Part shown: positions 16,817 through 25,852 of the stretch, in pieces | Layout of the letters: the number at the start of each line of letters is the position of its first letter | How positions within the stretch are numbered: the stretch's first letter is position 1 | From: an uncultured Alphaproteobacteria bacterium | GTDB lineage: Bacteria; Pseudomonadota; Alphaproteobacteria; CAAHEQ01; UBA3637 | Direction of reading: 5' to 3' | NCBI GenBank assembly: GCA_947586835.1 | Contig: CANPXT010000010.1 | Coordinates: 1 to 52,513, forward strand | Length of the DNA stretch: 52,513 nucleotides | Translations under genes and position numbers: made by a program | Notes under the pieces: generated by a model | Databases searched by the model: none | What the model was told of the DNA's origin: nothing | What the model saw: the letters and a program-made list of their open reading frames with translations, nothing else

Positions 16817-18586
16817 ATGAATATGCCGGATCACGAAAAAATATATCAATCGCTGACACAGATACAATGGACTGAAAAAGCTTATAATTATGCACTGGCA
16901 GATGCCTTGCAACAAAAATTCAATCTGCCGGAAATTGCAGCACGCATTATGGCGGAACGACAAATTCTTTGCGATGAAGCCGAGGCATTTTTATATCCCA
17001 CCTTAAAGCACAATTTGCCTAATCCGTTTTCATTAAAAGATATGCGTAAAGCCGCCGACCGAATGGCCAAAGCCGTTTTAGCAGGCGAATCAATCGGATT
17101 GATGGGCGATTATGATGTGGATGGTGCTACCTCAACGGCATTATTAAAAATGTTTTTGGAATCGTGTGGCGTTACCGTCCATTGTTTTATTCCCGATCGC
17201 GAGGACGGATACGGTCCCAACAGTCAAAAAATGAAAGAATTTAAAGAAAAAGGCTGTTCGGTTATTGCCACATTGGATTGCGGCACAACGGCTTTCGAGG
17301 CTATTGCTGACGGCATGGCCTTAGGGTTGGACGTGTTGGTGTTGGATCACCATGATCCCGATGCCACACGATTGCCGAATGCTTACGCACTGGTAAATCC
17401 GAAACGACTGGATGAAGATATACATCATCCGTGTCGCTATTTAGCAGCCGTAGGCGTGGTATTTTTATTCACGGTCGCGTTAAATGCCATTTTACGAGAA
17501 AAAGGGTTTTATCAAAAGCGAACGGAACCGAATTTAATGATTTATCTGGATTTAGTTGCGTTCGGAACGGTCTGTGATGTCGTTAAATTAAGCGGCGTTA
17601 ACCGATTGTTCGTGAAATCGGGATTGAAGCAGATGCGAACGGGACAAAATCTTGGCATAAAAGCATTGGCAGAATTGGTGCAGATAAAAGAACCGCCCGA
17701 TGCACACCATTTGGGCTATGTATTCGGTCCCCGTATTAATGCGTGCGGACGAGTCGGCAAGTCGGATATAGGCATGCATTTGCTTTCCGCCGGAGACTCC
17801 GTTCAAGCGCACATATTGGCACAAGAATTGGAAGAATTAAACAATACGCGTCGCGAAATCGAAAGCGCGGTTTTACATGAAGCCGTTCGACAAGTGGAAA
17901 GCACCGGTATTCATACACCGTTCATTGTAGTGGAAGGACATAACTGGCATCAAGGTGTTGTGGGTATTGTCGCGGGACGACTGAAAGATAAATATAACTT
18001 ACCCGTTTTCGCATTAAGCATTGAAAACGATGAAGTTAAAGGCTCATCGCGTTCCGTACAGGGTGTTGACTTGGGATCTTTGGTTATGAATGCCATTCAA
18101 AAGGGCATTTTATCTCGCGGAGGCGGGCATCCCATGGCGGCGGGTTTTTCGCTCAAAGAAAGTAATTTACCGATATTTAAACAATATTTACTTGAAAATA
18201 TAAAGCCGGAAATGCTTGAAACCGATGGACAAAAGCAATATTATGATGCTGTTATTTCCATTTCCGGCGTAACGGATTCATTAATGGATTCACTTGCTTT
18301 GTTAGCTCCGTTCGGCGAATCCAATCCGGAACCGGTTTTTATGATTAAAAACGTATTCATTACCCGTTCTCTTCTGTTAAAGAACGGACATATCAGTTGC
18401 ACATTGACGGCCCCCAGCGGCATTTCCTTAAATGCCATTGCTTTCCGCTCACTCGGCACACCTGTCGGAGATTTTCTGCTCAATCAAAAACAAACACCCA
18501 TATATGCTGTCGGCACACTCAAACGTGAGTTTTGGCGTGATAAAAAACGCATTCAATTACAATTACTTGATATTATTTTACCCTAA
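16817..18586 (+). CDS. recJ: Single-stranded-DNA exonuclease RecJ
   Basis: 5'-3' ssDNA exonuclease of the DHH family, used in recombination and mismatch repair. The frame is open from 16655, but residues before 16808 are not RecJ-like. The ATG at 16817 has AAAGGA about 10 bp upstream, giving 589 residues (E. coli 577); 16808 is an alternative with a spacer too short for the same site. Motifs: GDYDVDGATSTA, LDCGTT, LDHHDPDA, DLVAFGTVCDVV, FGPRINACGRVG and the DHHA1 SRGGGHPMAAGFS. All metal ligands appear present. Divergent from glgA. Confidence 0.93.
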   Translation: MNMPDHEKIYQSLTQIQWTEKAYNYALADALQQKFNLPEIAARIMAERQILCDEAEAFLYPTLKHNLPNPFSLKDMRKAADRMAKAVLAGESIGLMGDYDVDGATSTALLKMFLESCGVTVHCFIPDREDGYGPNSQKMKEFKEKGCSVIATLDCGTTAFEAIADGMALGLDVLVLDHHDPDATRLPNAYALVNPKRLDEDIHHPCRYLAAVGVVFLFTVALNAILREKGFYQKRTEPNLMIYLDLVAFGTVCDVVKLSGVNRLFVKSGLKQMRTGQNLGIKALAELVQIKEPPDAHHLGYVFGPRINACGRVGKSDIGMHLLSAGDSVQAHILAQELEELNNTRREIESAVLHEAVRQVESTGIHTPFIVVEGHNWHQGVVGIVAGRLKDKYNLPVFALSIENDEVKGSSRSVQGVDLGSLVMNAIQKGILSRGGGHPMAAGFSLKESNLPIFKQYLLENIKPEMLETDGQKQYYDAVISISGVTDSLMDSLALLAPFGESNPEPVFMIKNVFITRSLLLKNGHISCTLTAPSGISLNAIAFRSLGTPVGDFLLNQKQTPIYAVGTLKREFWRDKKRIQLQLLDIILP

Positions 18587-18633
18587 AAAATATCCGTTTA
18601 AAAAATTTTTGCACCGTTTTTTTGAAAAAAATC

Positions 18634-18651
18634 TTTCATATATATATGAAA
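18634..18651. promoter_or_regulatory. Perfect 18-bp palindrome upstream of plsY-dprA-topA
   Basis: TTTCATATATATATGAAA is its own reverse complement. It lies 79 bp before the plsY start and just after recJ. It could be an operator or a weak hairpin; no regulator is identified. Confidence 0.45.
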
Positions 18652-18729
18652 ACAAAAAAGACTGACTTTTTTACTTGCGTTTTGAATGAAAATTGTTTAA
18701 AACTTTAAAAAACATCGACAGGAGAAATT

Positions 18730-19335
18730 ATGCTTATTTATATTACGGCAGCCCTTACCGGCTATTTTATCGGCTCAATTCCCTTCGGTCTTGTCTTCAC
18801 GCACTTGGCCGGCTTGGGAGATATTCGAAAAATCGGCTCGGGAAATATCGGCGCTACCAATGTTTTACGAACGGGACGTAAAGATTTGGCCTTGGCAACG
18901 CTTTTGTGCGATATCGGCAAGGCGGCACTGGCAGCTTTTATTTTTCAAGCACTTTATCACTCACAAGAAATCGGGTTGACGGCAGGCGTTGCGGCAATTA
19001 TCGGACATAATTATCCTGTCTGGCTTAAATTTAAAGGCGGAAAAGGCGTTGCCTCAACATTGGGACTGATGTTGGTCATGACGCCCCTTACCGGCATTTT
19101 GACCGCTCTTTGCTGGCTAATAACCGCCGTTATGTTTCGCTATTCTTCGTTAGCTGCTTTAACGGCTTTAACCATAGCACCGATTGTGGCTTATTTGATT
19201 GAATCGAAAAAAACGGTAGCCGGTATTTATTTTTTACTGACGGTGCTGTCTTACTACCGACATCGGAACAATATACAACGTCTGATTAAAGGAGAAGAAA
19301 GTAAAATTCGATTGAAAAAGGAGAAAAAAGCCTGA
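18730..19335 (+). CDS. plsY: Acyl-phosphate:glycerol-3-phosphate acyltransferase PlsY
   Basis: Inner-membrane enzyme making lysophosphatidic acid from acyl-phosphate, the first step of phospholipid synthesis. The 201-residue protein has several helices. Three family motifs are present: GSIPFG near residue 15, GSGNIGATNVLR (about 37-48) and GHNYPVWLKFKGGKGVA (about 95-111). The ATG follows CAGGAGA. It is the first gene of a tight run: its TGA overlaps the dprA ATG (TGATG). The plsY-dprA-topA order is common in alphaproteobacteria. Confidence 0.95.
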   Translation: MLIYITAALTGYFIGSIPFGLVFTHLAGLGDIRKIGSGNIGATNVLRTGRKDLALATLLCDIGKAALAAFIFQALYHSQEIGLTAGVAAIIGHNYPVWLKFKGGKGVASTLGLMLVMTPLTGILTALCWLITAVMFRYSSLAALTALTIAPIVAYLIESKKTVAGIYFLLTVLSYYRHRNNIQRLIKGEESKIRLKKEKKA

Positions 19336-20474
19336 TGCATACCGATGATGAAATATATTATCAATTAAAACTGGCGCTCAGCGAAAACGTCGGTCCGATT
19401 ACTTATCGTGATTTAATGAAATATTTTAAAAGTGCCAGAGAAGCCGTTTTGCATTTGCCAGAGTTTGCCAAACGAGGCGGACGTAACCGTCCCATTAAAA
19501 TTGCGCCCGATTCGCTTGTTGATCAGCAACTGGAAGAGGCTCAAAAACATCAAGCTGAAATTGTGACAATATCATCACCCGATTATCCGCCTCTTCTGAA
19601 AGAAATAGAAGATCGTCCGCCTCTTTTATTCGTGAAAGGTTGGAAAAATCTATTGCAAAAGACAAGCATCGGAATTGTCGGCAGTCGTAACTGTTCCGCA
19701 AACGGACAAAATATCACGCGTAAAATTGCTTTTCAATTGGTTCAAAACAATTATGTTGTCACGTCGGGTATGGCTCGCGGCATTGATTCGGCAGCACATG
19801 AAGGTGCATTGGCAAATACCGACAATCAAGGGGGAACTATTGCCGTTTTAGGAACGGGCATCGATAAAATTTATCCGAAAGAAAACGAGGAACTTTATCA
19901 AAAAATTGCTTCCGTCGGTTGTTTAATATCGGAATTACCGATGGGTACATTGCCGCTGCCTTCTTTCTTTCCGCGCCGGAATCGCATTATATCCGGTTTA
20001 TCCGTCGGCGTGCTGGTTATTGAAGCCAACAAACTGTCTGGCTCGTTAATAACGGCACGGTGTGCGCTCAATCAAAATCGCGAAGTGTTTGCCGTACCCG
20101 GTTCTCCCCTCGATTCACGCAGTGAAGGACCCAATCAGCTTATTCAAGATGGTGCTCATCTGGTAACCGGTGCCGAAGATATTTTACATTTGCTTGATTT
20201 TGACACAACCAAAATGCTATTGGACAGCTTACAGGCAGACGAATCCGTTTCTATATCGCTTCCGATGGAGCAAGAATTAGATCAGGCACGTCAAATTATT
20301 TTAAGCAGGCTCTCCCCGGACACAACCGATGTCAATCAACTGATTCGCGGGACGGGTCTCAGAACGGATTTAGTTAACATTATTTTGGTCGAATTGGAGC
20401 TTGCCGGCCGAATTGAACGGTTTGCCGGCGGAAAAGTAGCCCTCGTTTATAATAATGAATGGGAGAATGCATGA
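19335..20474 (+). CDS. dprA: DNA-processing protein DprA
   Basis: DprA binds incoming single-stranded DNA during natural transformation and loads RecA. The 379-residue protein has the Rossmann-like fold with YPPLLKEI and RPPLLFVKG, then GIVGSRNCSANG, TSGMARGIDSAAHEGAL, FPRRNRIISGLS and AVPGSPLDSRSEGPNQLI. A C-terminal winged-helix-like domain covers about residues 310-375. No competence pilus genes are adjacent, although a prepilin lies at 36.3 kb. It overlaps plsY by 1 bp and topA by 4 bp (ATGA), so translation is coupled. Confidence 0.95.
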   Translation: MHTDDEIYYQLKLALSENVGPITYRDLMKYFKSAREAVLHLPEFAKRGGRNRPIKIAPDSLVDQQLEEAQKHQAEIVTISSPDYPPLLKEIEDRPPLLFVKGWKNLLQKTSIGIVGSRNCSANGQNITRKIAFQLVQNNYVVTSGMARGIDSAAHEGALANTDNQGGTIAVLGTGIDKIYPKENEELYQKIASVGCLISELPMGTLPLPSFFPRRNRIISGLSVGVLVIEANKLSGSLITARCALNQNREVFAVPGSPLDSRSEGPNQLIQDGAHLVTGAEDILHLLDFDTTKMLLDSLQADESVSISLPMEQELDQARQIILSRLSPDTTDVNQLIRGTGLRTDLVNIILVELELAGRIERFAGGKVALVYNNEWENA

Positions 20475-22939
20475 AACTGGTTATTGTGGAATCACCGGCA
20501 AAAGCCAAAACAATTAATAAATATTTGGGAAAAGATTATTTTGTCATGGCAAGTTTCGGGCATATTCGCGATGTTCCGGCCAAAGACGGTTCCGTTCGTC
20601 CCGATGAAGATTTTGCCATGGATTGGGAAGTTCAAAGTCGCGGCGAAAAAACCGTTCGAGAAATTATTAAGGCACTTGCCAAAGCCGATGCTCTTTATTT
20701 GGCTTCCGACCCTGATCGCGAAGGAGAAGCCATTGCCTGGCATGTCATTCAAGAACTGAAAAAACGAAAAAAATTAAATCCGCAATTACCGGTTTATCGC
20801 ATTGTATTTCATGAAATTACCAAAAGTGCCGTATTGGAAGCCGTTAAAAATCCGCGTGAAATAGATATGCAACTGGTTGAAGCCTATTTGGCACGACGCG
20901 CACTTGATTATTTGGTCGGTTTTCAAATTTCCCCGTTGCTGTGGCGCAGTCTGCCCGGTGCCCGTTCGGCCGGACGCGTCCAATCGGTGGCGTTGCGTCT
21001 TATTTGCGAACGAGAAGATGAAATTAATGCCTTTAAGGCGGAAGAATACTGGGATTTAACGGGTGATTTTCAAACAAAAGACGGAGCGGTATTTCAGGCA
21101 AAACTCTCACACTTAAACGGTGACAAATTGAAAAAGTTTGATATTCCGACAAAAGAATCAGCAGATCAAGCCCTTCACACCGCACTTAATTCGCTTTATA
21201 CCGTCGGCGCCGTTGAAAAAAAGCAAATCAAACGTAATCCCGCACCGGCCTTTACAACTTCCACCTTGCAACAGGAAGCTTCCCGTAAGTTGGGATTCAG
21301 TGCAAAAAAAACCATGCAACTTGCACAAGGCTTGTATGAAGGTGTTGACATCGGCGGGGAAACAGTCGGTTTAATCACATATATGCGTACCGACAGCGTT
21401 GCTTTATCGCAAGAGGCAATCGAGCAAATTCGCGAAGTAATTTTAAAAGAATACGGTGAAAATTATTTACCTGACAAACCGCGTTTTTATAAAAACAATT
21501 CCAAAAATGCGCAAGAAGCGCATGAGGCTATTCGTCCCACACAGGCGAAACGTACACCCGAGTCGATTGCCGCATATTTAACACCCGATCAGAGAAAATT
21601 ATATGAATTGATTTTTAAACGTACCATCGCCTGTCAAATGGAAAATGCGCTTTTGGATAAAGTGAGCATTGATATTATTTCAAACACGCAAAAAATCCAA
21701 TTTCGGGCAACGGGACAAACCATTGCATTTCCCGGCTTTATTAAAGTTTATAAAGAAGATGTCGATGATTCGCCCGAAGAAGATAATGCCCTCTTGCCAC
21801 CCATGGCTGTCGGTGATAAAACCGATTTAATTAAAATTGAACCGGCGCAACATTTTACCGAACCGCCCCCCCGTTTTACGGAAGCCAGTCTCGTTAAAAA
21901 GTTGGAAGAGCTCGGCATCGGACGACCGTCAACATATGCTACCATTTTAAACGTGTTACAGGAAAGAGAATACGTTAAATTGGTTGCCAAAAAGTTTGTT
22001 CCGCAAGACAGAGGTAAAATCGTAACGGCATTTATGGAAAATTATTTCAACCAATATGTGCAATATGATTATACCGCCAATATGGAAAACAAGCTGGATG
22101 ACATTACCAACGGGAAAGCCCAATGGAAACCTGTTTTAAAAGATTTTTGGGGACAATTCAATCAAACGGTTCACGCCGTTCCGACCAAAACGCATGATAT
22201 TATGGAAACCGTGTTACATAGTTTGGAAAAACAAATTTTTCCCACGCCCGACTCGCGTATTTGTCCCGAATGTCACACGGGAAAGCTTTCTTTGCATTTG
22301 GGAAAATTCGGAGCATTTATCGGTTGCTCTAACTATCCGACTTGTAAATATACAAAACAACAGGCATTTGAAATGCCGAACGACTTAGCCGATGAGAATA
22401 CTCAAGAAACAAAAGAAACTTTAAAAGAGTTGGGAGTCAGTCCTCAAAATCAATCTGTTATTTTAAGAAAAGGTCCTTACGGCTGGTATGTACAGGAAGG
22501 TAGCGGAAAAGAAGCTAAAAGAACAGGTCTGCCCAAAAATATGGTTCCTGAAAACATAACGCTTGACATAGCTTTACAACTTCTTTCTCTTCCGCGACAA
22601 TTGGGAATCGATTCTAAAACCAAAGAGCCGATTGAAGCGGCATTAGGCAAATTCGGACCGTATGTTAAGCGCGGAAAGACATATCAATCATTGGAACCCT
22701 GTGATAATGTGTTGACCATTGATCTCAAAAGAGCGCAAGAATTGCTCTCAAAATCGAAGGAAAAATCCAAAGCAACCGTTTTGGGTCAATGGAATGATAA
22801 AGAAATTACCTATCAAATCGGGCATTACGGTCCTTACGTCAAATGGGAAAAAGTGATGGCATCGGTTAAAAACAAAACGGAAATTCCTTCTTTGGAAGAA
22901 GCAATTCGCCTGATTGAAGATAAAATGCGGCAAAAATAA
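20471..22939 (+). CDS. topA: DNA topoisomerase I
   Basis: Type IA topoisomerase relaxing negative supercoils. The start is the ATG at 20471 (MKLVIVESPAKAKT), overlapping the dprA stop; an in-frame upstream ATG lacks Toprim sequence. The Toprim domain is at residues 1-120 (IVESPAKAKT, LYLASDPDREGEAIAWHV). The active-site Tyr is in GLITYMRTDSVALS, near residue 305. The C-terminus has one Cys4 zinc ribbon (CPECHTGKLSLHLGKFGAF, then C-x5-C) and several GPYV repeats (KFGPYVKRG, HYGPYVKWE), the zinc-less C-terminal type. Length 822 residues, normal for the class. Confidence 0.97.
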   Translation: MKLVIVESPAKAKTINKYLGKDYFVMASFGHIRDVPAKDGSVRPDEDFAMDWEVQSRGEKTVREIIKALAKADALYLASDPDREGEAIAWHVIQELKKRKKLNPQLPVYRIVFHEITKSAVLEAVKNPREIDMQLVEAYLARRALDYLVGFQISPLLWRSLPGARSAGRVQSVALRLICEREDEINAFKAEEYWDLTGDFQTKDGAVFQAKLSHLNGDKLKKFDIPTKESADQALHTALNSLYTVGAVEKKQIKRNPAPAFTTSTLQQEASRKLGFSAKKTMQLAQGLYEGVDIGGETVGLITYMRTDSVALSQEAIEQIREVILKEYGENYLPDKPRFYKNNSKNAQEAHEAIRPTQAKRTPESIAAYLTPDQRKLYELIFKRTIACQMENALLDKVSIDIISNTQKIQFRATGQTIAFPGFIKVYKEDVDDSPEEDNALLPPMAVGDKTDLIKIEPAQHFTEPPPRFTEASLVKKLEELGIGRPSTYATILNVLQEREYVKLVAKKFVPQDRGKIVTAFMENYFNQYVQYDYTANMENKLDDITNGKAQWKPVLKDFWGQFNQTVHAVPTKTHDIMETVLHSLEKQIFPTPDSRICPECHTGKLSLHLGKFGAFIGCSNYPTCKYTKQQAFEMPNDLADENTQETKETLKELGVSPQNQSVILRKGPYGWYVQEGSGKEAKRTGLPKNMVPENITLDIALQLLSLPRQLGIDSKTKEPIEAALGKFGPYVKRGKTYQSLEPCDNVLTIDLKRAQELLSKSKEKSKATVLGQWNDKEITYQIGHYGPYVKWEKVMASVKNKTEIPSLEEAIRLIEDKMRQK

Positions 22940-22948
22940 AAAAAATAC

Positions 22949-22977
22949 TTGAAAAACGGCGCGTTTTTTTGTATAAA
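22949..22977 (+). promoter_or_regulatory. ppiD promoter whose spacer is a hairpin
   Basis: TTGAAA (22949-22954), 17-bp spacer, TATAAA (22972-22977), 31 bp ahead of ppiD. The spacer contains AAAAACG-GCG-CGTTTTTTT (22952-22970), a compact terminator-like hairpin that could end topA transcription at the same place. Confidence 0.6.
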
Positions 22978-23007
22978 AAACAAAAAACAGGAAAAGGATA
23001 AAAGCAA

Positions 23008-24897
23008 ATGATTACTTTTTTTAACAAACTCGCAAATTCATGGGTTGCCAAACTGATTTTAGGCGCTTTGGCATTAAGTATGCTGGCATTTTGGGGATTG
23101 GGCGGATTAGCCAATTTATCCGCTTACAATTCTTCGGGAGATATTGTACAAGTCGGCAATAAAGGCTTATCACCGCAACAACTCAATCAATCTTTTGAAC
23201 ACGCTCGCAAAACTTATGCGCGTTTGGCCGGCAATAAATATATTTCCGTATCCGATGCAATTAAAAACGGCATTTTTGACCAAGTTTTGCAACAAGAAAT
23301 TTCCGCTTTGGTGCAAGATTCTTTAATCGATCAATTCGGATTAGCCGCTTCAAACGAATCGGTGGCCGCTTATGTGGAACAAAATCCTGTTTTTAAAGAC
23401 AATACGGGAAAATTTGATAAAAACTTGTTCTATGCTTATTTAATACAAACCGATTTAAGCGAAACACAATTATCGGAACGGCTGAAAAAAGAATTGGCCT
23501 TTAAGCATTTACAAGAATCTGTGAGCGGTTTAAACTATGCACCCGAATTAATTATCAAAGCCGCCAATAATTATAAAAACGAAAAACGCATTGTTTCCGT
23601 TATGTCAATTTTGCCGAATAACATTGTCATTAACGAACAACCGTCCGAACAAGATTTAAAAGATTACTACGAAGCTTATGCCGAAGAATTAATGAATCCG
23701 GAATATCGCTCGTTAACCGTGTTATCACTAACACCCGAATTAATGTTACATCGCGTACAAATTGATGAAAATGAAGTCAATGCACGCTATGAAGAACAAA
23801 AAGATAAATACAACAAACCGGAAGAGAGAGATTTATATCAAATGTTCTTCAAATCCGAAAGTGATGCCAACGAAACAAAAAACATCGTAACACCTGAAAA
23901 TTTTGAAGAAACAGCTTTGAAAAACACTACCCAAACAAAAGAAGAAACGCATTTTGGTTTAACTGCCAAAAATCAATTAATGGAAGAATTGGCAGAACCT
24001 GTTTTTAAGGCAGAAAAAAATGAAATTGTCGGGCCCATTCAATCTCAGGCGGGGTGGCATATTTTATGGGTAAAAGATATTGTGCCCGCGCAAACGCAAC
24101 CGGCAGAAACGGTTAAAGAACAAATCAGAAAAACATTGGCAGCCGATTTAGCTTATGACGCGCTTGAAAATCTGGTGCGCGAAACGGAAGATATTTTAGG
24201 CACCGGTGCTTCATTAAAAGAAGCGGCAAAAAAACTGAATTTACAAACCGTGACCGTGACTAAAACGGATATTGCCGGCAATTTGTCCGACGGAAATATT
24301 CTTCCTGAAAATATGAAAAATCAGGAATTATTACAAAACGTATTTATTTTAAAGAAAGGCGACGTTTCAAGTTTTGTTCGCAACGGTGACGGTTATCTGG
24401 TCGCTGAAATTGATGAAATTACACCCGTGATGCAAAAACCGTTTGAGCAGGTGGAAGAGGAATTGCGCACCAAATGGGTGCACGACAAGCAAGTGGCGGC
24501 TTTAGATAAAACAACCGAAACGATTTTATCGGATATTCAGGCCGGAAAAGAACCCGTTTTACCGCCGCAAACAGTATCACTTCAAAAAGAAGTTCTCACG
24601 CGAGAGAGCGATCTTAACTTAGGCGAAAATTTAAATCAAAATATTTTTCATCAAGCCGTCGGCAATGAAAATGCCCAAGCCTATCCTCTGAACGAAGCAA
24701 AAATCGTTGTGGTCGTTCATGAAATTCAACCCGGCGATAAAACAGAAATAACACCGGAATTAAAAAATGAAACAACCCAAAGCACCGGCAAGATTTTAGA
24801 AGAAGCTTTTATACAAAATTATATGAAAAATGCCGATGTCAAAGTCAATGAAAAAGCTCTGCAAACGCTGATGAAACACTACCAGGGCGAAGAATAA
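23008..24897 (+). CDS. ppiD: PpiD/SurA-type periplasmic chaperone and parvulin
   Basis: Membrane-anchored periplasmic folding factor for outer-membrane proteins leaving SecYEG. The 629-residue protein has one N-terminal membrane helix (LILGALALSMLAFWGLGGL, about residues 16-34). A SurA_N-like chaperone region (about 40-230) is followed by a parvulin-type domain at about 255-365 (RDLYQMFFKSESDA, HFGLTAKNQLMEELAEPVF, GPIQSQAGWHILWVKDI) and a second helical half. The parvulin domain is short and lacks several catalytic-type residues I would expect, so it may be chaperone-only. It has its own promoter and a strong terminator. Confidence 0.85.
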   Translation: MITFFNKLANSWVAKLILGALALSMLAFWGLGGLANLSAYNSSGDIVQVGNKGLSPQQLNQSFEHARKTYARLAGNKYISVSDAIKNGIFDQVLQQEISALVQDSLIDQFGLAASNESVAAYVEQNPVFKDNTGKFDKNLFYAYLIQTDLSETQLSERLKKELAFKHLQESVSGLNYAPELIIKAANNYKNEKRIVSVMSILPNNIVINEQPSEQDLKDYYEAYAEELMNPEYRSLTVLSLTPELMLHRVQIDENEVNARYEEQKDKYNKPEERDLYQMFFKSESDANETKNIVTPENFEETALKNTTQTKEETHFGLTAKNQLMEELAEPVFKAEKNEIVGPIQSQAGWHILWVKDIVPAQTQPAETVKEQIRKTLAADLAYDALENLVRETEDILGTGASLKEAAKKLNLQTVTVTKTDIAGNLSDGNILPENMKNQELLQNVFILKKGDVSSFVRNGDGYLVAEIDEITPVMQKPFEQVEEELRTKWVHDKQVAALDKTTETILSDIQAGKEPVLPPQTVSLQKEVLTRESDLNLGENLNQNIFHQAVGNENAQAYPLNEAKIVVVVHEIQPGDKTEITPELKNETTQSTGKILEEAFIQNYMKNADVKVNEKALQTLMKHYQGEE

Positions 24898-24915
24898 ACA
24901 AAAACAAATTCTTTT

Positions 24916-24949
24916 AAGCCTTTGGAAAAAATTCAAAGGCTTTTTTTTA
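24916..24949. terminator. Terminator between ppiD and the GNAT gene
   Basis: AAGCCTTTG (24916-24924) pairs with CAAAGGCTT (24934-24942), followed by eight T on the plus strand. It also covers the end of the convergent gene. Confidence 0.9.
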
Positions 24950-25534
24950 TTGATCTTCTTTTATTTTTGAAAAAATATTCATATTGCGAAACGTTTTAAA
25001 GTAAAAATTATACCGACCGTTCCGTTCAACACCTTCTTTTTGAAAACCGGCTTTTTGTGCCACATGAACGGAAGCTTGATTTTCGGTATCAATTCGAATG
25101 TAAATGCGCGCAGTGCCTTTTTCAAAACATGTTTTAACCACTTGACGCAACACCTCATTCATATAACCTTTTTTGGTAGCCGATGCCTTTAACCAATAGC
25201 CGAGCTCAACGCATTTATCGACTTGCAAATGTCTTTGAAACACACAAACACACCCTAATACTTCCCTTTTGCCTTTCGGACAGATAATATATTCGAATCT
25301 TTTGCCGTCATTCCAATCTTGCTCGGCTTGAACAAGATATTTATATTCATCATCAATCGATCCCGTTATTTGAGGCATGGCAAACTCAAGAAACGGCAAT
25401 ATGTGATCTCTGTTTTCCACAACAATTTGAAATAACCGCTCTGCCAATTGAACACTCGGTTTAATTTTTTTCAAAGTCAAACGATCGGTACAAATTTGCG
25501 ACGGCATTGTGAAATTTTTTGATGTATGACTCAT
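24947..25534 (-). CDS. GNAT acetyltransferase, RimJ/RimL type
   Basis: A 195-residue protein of the RimJ/RimL/YdaF branch, which acetylates N-terminal amines of ribosomal proteins or small molecules. Signatures: TDRLTLKKIKPS at the start of the domain; LGYWLKASATKKGYMNEVLR, corresponding to the acetyl-CoA pyrophosphate loop; and RIDTENQASVHVAQKAGFQKEG. The start is set by AAGGAG 5 bp upstream. The loop has TKKGYMNEV where Q/R-x-x-G-x-G/A is usual, still acceptable for the family. Substrate unknown; no partner gene. Confidence 0.85.
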   Translation of the reverse strand: MSHTSKNFTMPSQICTDRLTLKKIKPSVQLAERLFQIVVENRDHILPFLEFAMPQITGSIDDEYKYLVQAEQDWNDGKRFEYIICPKGKREVLGCVCVFQRHLQVDKCVELGYWLKASATKKGYMNEVLRQVVKTCFEKGTARIYIRIDTENQASVHVAQKAGFQKEGVERNGRYNFYFKTFRNMNIFSKIKEDQ

Positions 25535-25623
25535 AAAAACTCCTTAAAAAATTAGAACGATTTTAAAAAAGCATTTATTATTATTGAAACGGCTTCTTTC
25601 GGGTTTTCTCTCATTTTTGTTAT

Positions 25624-25649
25624 AAAAAAAACCGTTATAAAGCGGTTTT
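25624..25649 (-). terminator. Terminator of the tRNA-Ala gene
   Basis: Minus-strand AAAACCG-CTTTATAA-CGGTTTT, then a T run, immediately after the tRNA 3' end. Confidence 0.85.
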
Positions 25650-25652
25650 CAT

Positions 25653-25728
25653 TGGTGGAGTTAGGGGGAATTGAACCCCCGACCTCTGCATTGCGAACGC
25701 AGCGCTCTCCCAGCTGAGCTATAACCCC
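25653..25728 (-). tRNA. tRNA-Ala (anticodon CGC)
   Basis: A 76-nt cloverleaf with encoded CCA. The acceptor stem is GGGGTTA/TAACTCC and includes the G3:U70 pair that identifies alanine tRNAs. D arm GCTCAGCTGGGAGAGC; anticodon arm CTGCG-TTCGCAA-TGCAG, giving CGC for GCG codons; T arm GGGGGTTCAATTCCCCC. It stands alone with its own terminator. Confidence 0.97.
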
Positions 25729-25793
25729 GTTTTAAATTTAAAAAAATACTACTTCTTTTTAATCAATTTGTCAAGCTTCTTTTTTCAAATCAA

Positions 25794-25833
25794 CAAAAAA
25801 TCCGTGCCGCTTTCTCACCGACACGGATTTTTT
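25794..25833 (-). terminator. Terminator of the acyl-CoA synthetase gene
   Basis: AAATCCGTG pairs with CACGGATTT around a 15-nt interior, with T runs on both strands. It lies 20 bp after the stop codon of the minus-strand gene. Confidence 0.85.
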
Positions 25834-25852
25834 TGATATTCCTTTAAACTTT

